Assembly: GCA_937872165.1 (NCBI GenBank) | Contig: CALMOR010000125.1 | Span: forward strand, 1 to 29,408 | Direction: 5' to 3' | Source of the DNA: an uncultured Burkholderiales bacterium | GTDB taxonomy: Bacteria; Pseudomonadota; Gammaproteobacteria; Burkholderiales; Burkholderiaceae_D | DNA: 29,408 bases | Shown: in pieces, positions 23,226 to 29,408 of the stretch | Position numbering within the stretch: position 1 is the stretch's first letter | How the letters are laid out: each line of letters opens with the position of its first letter | Position numbers and translations under genes: made by a program | The notes under the pieces: generated by a model | The model's database searches: none | What the model saw: only the letters and a program-made list of their open reading frames with translations | What the model was told of the DNA's origin: nothing

Positions 23226-25103
23226 ATGTGCGGAATCGTCGCCGCCGTCAGTTCGCGAAACATCGTCCCGGTCCTCGTCGAAGGACTGAAGCGACTCGAA
23301 TACCGGGGGTACGACTCCTGCGGCGTGGCAGTTTATGACGTGCAGGGGCCGAAACGGGCGCGCAGCGTCTCCCGGGTCTCGGAACTCGATGCGCAGGTCA
23401 GGGAGTCGGCGCTGACCGGTTTCACCGGCATCGCCCATACGCGTTGGGCGACCCACGGGGCGCCGGCGACCCGCAACGCCCATCCGCACTTCTCCCCGTC
23501 GAACGAGGCGGCCCGGATCGCGCTCGTCCACAACGGCATCATCGAGAACCACGATGCGCTGCGTGTCGAGCTGGTCGCGAAGGGCTACGTGTTCATCAGC
23601 CAGACCGACACCGAAGTGATCGCTCACCTGATCGATTCGCTCTACGACGGCGACCTGTTCGATGCGACCCGGGCGGCTCTGAAGCGTCTGCACGGCGCGT
23701 ACTCGGTCGCCGTCTTCTGCAGCGAGGAACCCCACCGCATCGTCGGCGCGCGCGACGGCTCGCCGCTGGTGCTCGGCTGTGGAGGCGGCGCAGGCTCGGC
23801 AATCGCAGGTGAGTGCTTCCTCGCGTCGGATGCGATGGCACTCGCGGGCGTGACAAACCGCATCGTCTACCTCGAGGACGGCGACGCGGTCGACATCCAG
23901 CTCGGCCGCTACTGGATCACCGACCGCGAGGACCGGCCGGTCGAACGCGAGGCGCGGACCGTCAACGCCCACACCGGCGCGGCCGATCTCGGCCCCTACC
24001 GGCACTACATGCAGAAGGAGATCTTCGAGCAGCCGCGCGCGATCGCCGACACGCTCGAAGGCCTCGCCGACGACGGCGGGGCGATCGGGCCGTGGCTGTT
24101 CGACGCGTCCAACGACGGTCGCAAGGCCGCGGCCGCATTCGCCGCGATCGATTCGGTGTTGATCCTCGCATGCGGCACCAGCTACTACTCCGGCCTGACC
24201 GCGAAGTACTGGCTCGAGTCGATCGCGCGCATCCCCACGCAGGTCGAGGTCGCGAGCGAGTACCGCTATCGCGACAGCGTGCCGAACCCGAAGACGCTGG
24301 TCGTCGTCATCAGCCAGTCCGGCGAGACGGCCGACACGCTGGCTGCGCTGAAGCACGCGAAAGCGCTCGGCCACGCGCATACGCTCGCCATCTGCAACGT
24401 CGGCACCTCGGCGATCGTGCGCCTGACCGAGCTCGCGTACCTGACGCGCGCCGGCGCCGAGGTCGGTGTCGCGTCGACCAAGGCGTTCACGACGCAGCTC
24501 TGCGCGCTCTACCTGCTGAGCCTGACCCTCGCGAAGCTACGCGGTCGTCTGTCCGTCGAAGCGGAGGCCCGCGAACTGAAGGACCTGCGCCATCTGCCGG
24601 CCGCGCTGCAGAGCGTGCTCGCGCTGGAGCCGCAGATCATCGCGTGGGCCGAGGCCTTCGCGAACAAGGAGAACGCGCTCTTCCTCGGCCGCGGCCTGCA
24701 CTATCCGATCGCGCTCGAAGGCGCGCTGAAGCTGAAGGAGATCACCTACATCCACGCCGAGGCCTATCCGGCCGGCGAACTCAAGCACGGCCCGCTGGCG
24801 CTGGTGACCGAGGCGATGCCGGTCGTCACGGTGGCGCCGAACGACGCGTTGCTCGAGAAGCTGAAGTCGAACCTTCAGGAAGTGCGCGCGCGGGGCGGAC
24901 AGCTGTACGTGTTCGCCGACGCGGGTTCGCACATCGAGTCGAGCGAAGGGCTGCACGTGATCCGGCTGCCCGAGCACTACGGAAAGCTGTCGCCGATCCT
25001 GCACACGTTGCCGCTGCAGCTGCTGGCGTATCACACGGCGGTCGCTCGAGGGACCGACGTCGACAAGCCGCGCAACCTGGCCAAGAGCGTTACGGTGGAG
25101 TGA
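23226..25103 (+). CDS. glmS: Glutamine-fructose-6-phosphate aminotransferase (isomerising)
   Basis: This 625-residue enzyme makes glucosamine 6-phosphate from fructose 6-phosphate and glutamine, the first step toward UDP-GlcNAc. The N-terminal Ntn amidotransferase domain starts MCGIV with nucleophile Cys2 and contains HTRWATHG and HNGIIENHD. Two SIS domains follow, with ACGTSYYSG, SQSGETADT, STKAFTTQL and the EGALKLKEITYIHAEAYPAG segment. The C-terminus KSVTVE is canonical. It is slightly longer than E. coli GlmS (609), partly through a Gly/Ala-rich insertion near residue 180 (about GCGGGAGSAIAG). AAGGA just upstream is the ribosome site. It is divergent from the second Lrp gene. Confidence 0.96.
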   Translation: MCGIVAAVSSRNIVPVLVEGLKRLEYRGYDSCGVAVYDVQGPKRARSVSRVSELDAQVRESALTGFTGIAHTRWATHGAPATRNAHPHFSPSNEAARIALVHNGIIENHDALRVELVAKGYVFISQTDTEVIAHLIDSLYDGDLFDATRAALKRLHGAYSVAVFCSEEPHRIVGARDGSPLVLGCGGGAGSAIAGECFLASDAMALAGVTNRIVYLEDGDAVDIQLGRYWITDREDRPVEREARTVNAHTGAADLGPYRHYMQKEIFEQPRAIADTLEGLADDGGAIGPWLFDASNDGRKAAAAFAAIDSVLILACGTSYYSGLTAKYWLESIARIPTQVEVASEYRYRDSVPNPKTLVVVISQSGETADTLAALKHAKALGHAHTLAICNVGTSAIVRLTELAYLTRAGAEVGVASTKAFTTQLCALYLLSLTLAKLRGRLSVEAEARELKDLRHLPAALQSVLALEPQIIAWAEAFANKENALFLGRGLHYPIALEGALKLKEITYIHAEAYPAGELKHGPLALVTEAMPVVTVAPNDALLEKLKSNLQEVRARGGQLYVFADAGSHIESSEGLHVIRLPEHYGKLSPILHTLPLQLLAYHTAVARGTDVDKPRNLAKSVTVE

Positions 25104-25240
25104 GGGAAGCCGGCGCCTCGAGCGGCGGACAGCGCGACGATCGTCGTATCCGGTCGGGCATGTCGCGTGACCCGTGATCCGCGAGGCCGACGCCTCGACG
25201 CCTCGACGCGTCCGTCGTCGCGTCCGCCTCACCGCGAGTC

Positions 25241-26272
25241 TCACCACACCGTCGGCTTCGGGTTGCGCGCCTCGAAGCCCTTCTGGTGCCAGTACGGATA
25301 GATCGGCTCCACGTGGCTGACCTCGTCCAGCCGCGCGACCTCGTCGACGGTCAACGTCCAGCCCACCGCGCCGAGGTTCTGCAGCAGCTGCGTCTCGTCG
25401 CGCGCACCGACGACGACGTTCGAGATCGTCGGTCGCGAGAGCAGCCAGTTGAGCGCGACCTGTGTGATCGTCTTGCCGCGCGCCTCGGCGATCTCGTCTA
25501 GCACGTCGACGACCGCGTACAGCTTCTCGTCGTCGACCGGTGGGCCGCCGACCGCGCCGCCCGATGCGATGCGTCCCGCTTCCATCGGCTGGCCGCGGCG
25601 GATCTTGCCGGTCAGCCGGCCCCATCCGAGCGGACTCCACACCATCGTGCCGACACCCTGATCGATCATCAGCGGCATCAGCTCCCATTCGTAATGCCGT
25701 CCGATCAGCGAGTAGTAACCCTGGTACGCGACGTAACGACCGAGCCCCAGGCGCTCCGACGTGGCGAGCGACTTCATCACGTGCCAGCCCGAGAAGTTGG
25801 AGGCGCCGATGTAGCCGATCTTCCCGCTCGTGACCAGGTCGTCGAGCGCGCGCAGGGTCTCGTCGACCGGCGTCAACGCGTCGAAGCCGTGCATGAAGTA
25901 GACGTCGATGTGATCGGTCTGCAACCGCTTCAGGCTGGCTTCGCAGGCCCGCATCAGATGGAAGCGCGACGATCCCCGGTCGTTCGGTCCCTTGCCGCTC
26001 GGGAAGGTCGCCTTCGATGCGATCAGCACGCGCTCGCGCCTGCCCTTCAACGCTTCGCCGAGGACCTGCTCGGAGAGGCCGTCCGAATAGATGTCCGCGG
26101 TATCGAAGAAGTTGAGCCCGTGCTCGAGACACACGTCGACGAGACGTGCGGCTTCCGCGCCTTCGGTGCTGCCCCAGCGCTGGAAGAATTCGTTGCTGCC
26201 GCCGAACGTGCCGGTGCCGAGACTGAGCACCGGGACTTGCAGGCCGGAACGGCCGAGAGATCGATAGTCCAT
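25241..26272 (-). CDS. Aldo/keto reductase
   Basis: This 343-residue NAD(P)H-dependent oxidoreductase of the AKR superfamily has a TIM barrel with the catalytic tetrad Asp57 (FFDTAD), Tyr62 (DIYSDG), Lys87 (ASKATF) and His128 (YFMHGFD). The cofactor region near the end holds the family pattern VVGARDETQLLQNLGAV. Length is typical. The substrate cannot be predicted. It is divergent from the peroxiredoxin gene across 198 bases, so shared control in redox or carbonyl stress is possible but not shown. The ATG at 26272 gives the usual MDYRSLGRSGLQV start. Confidence 0.92.
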   Translation of the reverse strand: MDYRSLGRSGLQVPVLSLGTGTFGGSNEFFQRWGSTEGAEAARLVDVCLEHGLNFFDTADIYSDGLSEQVLGEALKGRRERVLIASKATFPSGKGPNDRGSSRFHLMRACEASLKRLQTDHIDVYFMHGFDALTPVDETLRALDDLVTSGKIGYIGASNFSGWHVMKSLATSERLGLGRYVAYQGYYSLIGRHYEWELMPLMIDQGVGTMVWSPLGWGRLTGKIRRGQPMEAGRIASGGAVGGPPVDDEKLYAVVDVLDEIAEARGKTITQVALNWLLSRPTISNVVVGARDETQLLQNLGAVGWTLTVDEVARLDEVSHVEPIYPYWHQKGFEARNPKPTVW

Positions 26273-26470
26273 GGAAGATCCGTTGAGATGACGAAGGGCG
26301 ATGGTTCGCGCGGCATCGTCGCACGAGCCGTCCGCCGCGGGCGCGACGCCTCATTCCCGTCGCACATAGCATCTAGTCCGCACGGCCGGCTGGCGTGCCG
26401 GACGTCGTGCTTCCAACATGCGCAGCCCGAAGACCGGTGCCGCCGTCTTCGCATCGCAAAGGAAACGACC

Positions 26471-27151
26471 ATGTCCCTCCAGGCCGCCCTCGACGCCTTC
26501 CGCGCCGACTTCGAAGCCGGCAAGCCTCCGTACAACGCATCGGCCGCCATCCATCCGATCATGAAGCGCGCGACCGCCGAGCTGATCGCGTCGGGCCTCG
26601 CGCAACGCGCGATCAAGGCCGGCGATCGCGCGCCGACGTTCGCGCTGCCCGATGCGGACGGCAATGCGGTCTCGTCGCTCGACCTGCTGGCCGACGGCCC
26701 GCTCGTCGTCAGCTTCTATCGGGGCGTGTGGTGCCCCTACTGCAACATGGAGTTGAAGGCGCTCGAAGCGGCGCGACCGCAGCTCGAGGCGCTCGGTGCG
26801 AAGCTGATCGCGATCTCGCCGCAGACCGCCGTCAACAGCCGCAGGTCGATGCGCGACAACGCGCTCGGTTTCCCGATCCTCTCGGACACGGGCAACAAGG
26901 TCGCCGATGCCTTCGGCCTGCGCTTCGCGCTGCCCGACTACCTCGTCGAGCTGTACCGGGACGGCTTCAAGAACGACCTCGCGGTCGTCAACGGCGAGCC
27001 GAGCTGGACGCTGCCGATGCCGGGGCGCTTCGTCATCGCGACCGACGGCACGGTGCTCTATGCCGAAGTGAATCCCGACTACACGCGGCGTCCCGAGCCC
27101 GACGAACTGATGCCGGTCCTGCGTCGCGCGAGGTCCGGCGCTCCCGCCTGA
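26471..27151 (+). CDS. AhpC/TSA-like peroxiredoxin with CPYC motif
   Basis: This 226-residue thioredoxin-fold protein of the peroxiredoxin-like group has YRGVWCPYCNMEL at about 83-95. Cys88 would be the peroxidatic residue and Cys91 a possible resolving or redox partner. An N-terminal helical extension of about 45 residues precedes the AGDRAPTFALPDADG start of the fold. It would reduce peroxides in the cytoplasm. The ATG at 26471 is supported by AAAGGA ending seven bases upstream. The LysR gene follows 65 bases downstream on the same strand. Confidence 0.87.
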   Translation: MSLQAALDAFRADFEAGKPPYNASAAIHPIMKRATAELIASGLAQRAIKAGDRAPTFALPDADGNAVSSLDLLADGPLVVSFYRGVWCPYCNMELKALEAARPQLEALGAKLIAISPQTAVNSRRSMRDNALGFPILSDTGNKVADAFGLRFALPDYLVELYRDGFKNDLAVVNGEPSWTLPMPGRFVIATDGTVLYAEVNPDYTRRPEPDELMPVLRRARSGAPA

Positions 27152-27216
27152 TCGGGATCCGCCGGCGGTCGTCGCTCGTCCCCCGGCGGAACGGCGACGG
27201 GCCGATACTCACGTCC

Positions 27217-28125
27217 ATGGATCGCCTCTCCCAGATGGAAGCGTTCGTGCGCGTGATCGAGACCGGCTCGTTCTCGGCGGCCGGCCGTCAACTGCAGGTC
27301 GGACAACCCGCGATCTCGAAGACCATCGGTCACCTCGAGGCGCGGCTCGGCGTGCAGCTCCTGTTGCGGACGTCGCGTGGCCTGGCGCCGACCGAGGCCG
27401 GTACGCGCTTCTACGAGCGGGCCAAGCGCGTGCTCGCCGAAGCCGACGACGCGGACCGCACGGCACAGGGCGCCGCGGCGACCATGACCGGTCGACTGCG
27501 CGTCTCGGCGCCCGTCACCTTCGCGCGCCTGCATGTCGTGCCGGCGCTCGCCGGCTTCCTCGAAGCGCATCCCGCGCTCGAGATCGAGCTGGTGCTCGTC
27601 GACGCCGTCATCGACCTGGTCGAGCAGGGCATCGACGTGGGACTGCGGATGGGGTCGCTGCCGGACTCGACGCTGGTCGCGGCCCGGCTCGGCCGTTGCC
27701 GTCGGCTCGTCGTCGCCGCGCCCGCGTACCTCGCGCGACGCGGCGTGCCCGAGACGCCCGCCGCGCTTCTCGATCACGACGTCGTGATCCACTCGCTCGC
27801 CGGCCTCGGCACCGTGTGGGCGTTCACCCGCGGCGGCGCCGAGACGTCGGTGAACATCAAGGGTCGTGTCCGCATCACGTCGGGCGAAGGGGTGCGCGAG
27901 GCCGTGCTCGCCGGTCTCGGCCTCGCGATCGGTTCCGAATGGATGTACACCCAGGAGCTCGCGCGCGGCGTGGTCCGGCCGCTCCTCACCGAATGGTCGT
28001 TGCCGCCGCTCGACCTGTGGTCGGTCCATCCGGGCGGTCGTCGCGTCAGCGCGAAGGCAAAGGCGTTCGTCGCGTTCGTCCGCACCCTGCTGTCGACTTC
28101 AGCCGACGGGGCCGCACCGGCCTAG
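27217..28125 (+). CDS. LysR-family transcriptional regulator
   Basis: This 302-residue regulator has an N-terminal winged helix-turn-helix (MEAFVRVIETGSFSAAGRQL then QPAISKTIGHLEARLG, about 7-50) and a C-terminal LysR substrate-binding domain. The latter starts GRLRVSAPVTFARLHVVPAL and contains IDVGLRMGSLPDS. It lies in tandem after the peroxiredoxin gene and may regulate it or the aldo/keto reductase. The target and effector are unknown. The ATG at 27217 matches the typical MDRLSQMEAF start of the group. Confidence 0.9.
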   Translation: MDRLSQMEAFVRVIETGSFSAAGRQLQVGQPAISKTIGHLEARLGVQLLLRTSRGLAPTEAGTRFYERAKRVLAEADDADRTAQGAAATMTGRLRVSAPVTFARLHVVPALAGFLEAHPALEIELVLVDAVIDLVEQGIDVGLRMGSLPDSTLVAARLGRCRRLVVAAPAYLARRGVPETPAALLDHDVVIHSLAGLGTVWAFTRGGAETSVNIKGRVRITSGEGVREAVLAGLGLAIGSEWMYTQELARGVVRPLLTEWSLPPLDLWSVHPGGRRVSAKAKAFVAFVRTLLSTSADGAAPA

Positions 28126-28214
28126 GCTGACCCTTCGATCAGGCTTTGCGAAGGAGGCGGCGCACGCGTCGACCTTCAGACTGCTTCGTCCCTGCATCCA
28201 TTCGGCGAAGACCC

Positions 28215-28649
28215 ATGAGCAAGATGACCCTGAAGGACCTCACGAAGAAGATGGCCGACATCGACTTCGCGATGCTGATCACGAAGACCAAGCTCGGCCA
28301 GGTCTCGGCACGACCGATGAGCAACAACGGCGAGGTCGACTTCGACGGCGACTCCTACTACTTCACGTGGGAAGACTCGCGGATGACGAGCGACATCGAG
28401 CGTGACAAGTCGGTCGGGCTGACCTTCACCGGCAACAAGGGTCTGCTCGGCAAGCCGCCGCTGTTCGTGTCGGTGGAAGGCGAGGCCGAACTGATCCGCG
28501 ACAAGGCGACGTTCGAGGCGCACTGGACCGAGGACCTCGACCACTGGTTCAAGGACGGCATCGACACACCGGGCGTGACGATGATCCGCGTGCGGGCGAC
28601 ACGCGTGCATTACTGGGACGGCGAGGACCAGGGCGAACTCGTCGTCTGA
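28215..28649 (+). CDS. Pyridoxamine-5'-phosphate-oxidase-like split-barrel protein (general stress protein 26 type)
   Basis: This 144-residue FMN-binding split-barrel protein contains DFAMLITKTKLGQVSARPMS, YYFTWEDSRMTSDIERD and LFVSVEGEAEL, which match the small general-stress flavin proteins. It probably binds FMN or F420-like cofactor as a dimer; the substrate is unknown. The ATG at 28215 has GAAG just upstream; an upstream in-frame start adds only an Arg-rich stretch. It follows the LysR gene by 89 bases on the same strand. Confidence 0.85.
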   Translation: MSKMTLKDLTKKMADIDFAMLITKTKLGQVSARPMSNNGEVDFDGDSYYFTWEDSRMTSDIERDKSVGLTFTGNKGLLGKPPLFVSVEGEAELIRDKATFEAHWTEDLDHWFKDGIDTPGVTMIRVRATRVHYWDGEDQGELVV

Positions 28650-28990
28650 GCCCGCCGCCGGACGGCGCGCCGTCGACGAGCGCGTCCGGGCGCGCTCTCC
28701 GAACGCACGACCGGTGGTCGCCTTCGACAGCGCGATCCCGGTCCGGTAGCCGTCGTCGCCGCCGGGTTCCGACGGACCGGAAGCATCGCGTGCCGTCGTC
28801 CGGCGGGCCGCGGAATGGCATGATCGGTCGCGTCGCTCATGAACCGCCCGCCAACCCTTCGTCCCGACTGCCGTTCCGACCCGGCCGTTCGCAGGAGCAT
28901 CCGCGAACGCATCGGCCTACGTTCCGTTCGCCGGCCACCCGCCGGCGCTCGTCGCCGGCGCGCTCACGAGCCTGTCGTCGCACGCATGCG

Positions 28991-29408
28991 CGCATCGCGG
29001 TCGATCTCGACCCGCTCGACATCCAGGTCCGCATTCATCTGGCGGTCATCACCGCCTACGCGCGACTATGCAACCGCGATCGACGAGTTCCAGATCGTGC
29101 TCGACATCGAGCCCGGCCACTTCTACGGGCACGTGATGCTCGGCTCGACCTCCTGTGGGCCGGCGCGGCCGAACTCGCGATGAAGCACTTCGACCGCGCG
29201 TGCGCCCTCGCACCGGGCCATCCGATCCCGCAGTTCGATCGCATCTTCAGGCACGGGCTGATCGGCGACCGCGAGGGCGGCCGCGCGATGCTGGCCGATC
29301 TGCTCGCGCGCCTCGAAGGCCATCACTATCAGCTCTACAACCGCGCGATGGCCGAGGCCTATCTCGGTGACCTCGACGGCTTGTGCGCGACCCTGCGGCG
29401 GACCGCCG
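28991..29408 (+). pseudogene. TPR-repeat protein, frame-disrupted and truncated by the window end
   Basis: Three consecutive TPR-like pieces are encoded in two frames. One frame (codons from 28991) reads RIAVDLDPLDIQVRIHLAVI. The middle piece, in another frame from 29064, reads DYATAIDEFQIVLDIEPGHF. From about 29150 the first frame resumes with LLWAGAAELAMKHFDRACAL and continues to the window end. Joined, they give ordinary TPR helices. The shift near 29060 fits one inserted base, and that near 29150 one deleted base, so they compensate. Neither frame has a stop in the middle. An in-frame ATG at 28820 exists, but 28820-28990 gives only Arg/Pro-rich sequence. It is either a decaying gene or has two sequencing errors. 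The 28650-28990 stretch holds nothing else I can identify. Confidence 0.5.

Overview
The window is about 29.4 kb of uniformly GC-rich DNA with strong G/C third positions. Gene content and order point to a Gram-negative betaproteobacterium, most likely Burkholderiales. Supporting signs are diaA-dolP synteny, an RND tripartite pump, two Lrp/AsnC regulators, hppD-phhA, a DUF6279 lipoprotein and glmU/glmS close together. This placement is inferred from families and synteny. No rRNA, tRNA, CRISPR array, transposase or recognisable phage gene was seen.

Layout. (1) 1-657 is non-coding and purine-skewed. It ends in an extended -10 promoter that appears to start a leaderless diaA-dolP operon (658-1880). 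(2) A 0.8-kb non-coding stretch is followed by a TraB/GumN-family membrane-anchored protein (2675-3769) and an HD-domain enzyme (4049-4669). (3) 4871-8970 looks like a compact peptide-export cassette: a small two-helix membrane protein, an HlyD/CvaA-like adaptor, a 44-residue double-glycine precursor with a proline-rich core, and a C39-peptidase ABC exporter. (4) 8971-9796 is non-coding and filled with diverged REP-like palindromic repeats. (5) 14994-9797 on the minus strand is an RND efflux operon: adaptor, a stand-alone periplasmic copy of the RND PN1 subdomain, and a pump with an extra hydrophobic insertion. (6) An Lrp-type regulator (15201-15686) diverges from hppD-phhA, which would carry phenylalanine and tyrosine toward homogentisate. 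(7) A DUF6279 lipoprotein converges on phhA with abutting stop codons. (8) glmU and glmS, both for UDP-GlcNAc synthesis, flank a Wzz/GumC-like protein fused to a degenerate tyrosine-recombinase domain and a second Lrp regulator. (9) The right end carries an aldo/keto reductase, a CPYC peroxiredoxin, a LysR regulator, a split-barrel flavin protein and a frame-disrupted TPR gene that runs off the window.

The three most unusual items are the Wzz-pseudorecombinase fusion (20349-22331), the double-glycine proline-rich peptide cassette (4871-8970) and the PN1-only RND-like protein (13292-13759). The peptide exporter and the RND pump would each need an outer-membrane TolC-type channel, and none is encoded here. 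The fusion sits between the two UDP-GlcNAc genes, which fits a role in polysaccharide assembly, but that link is inference.
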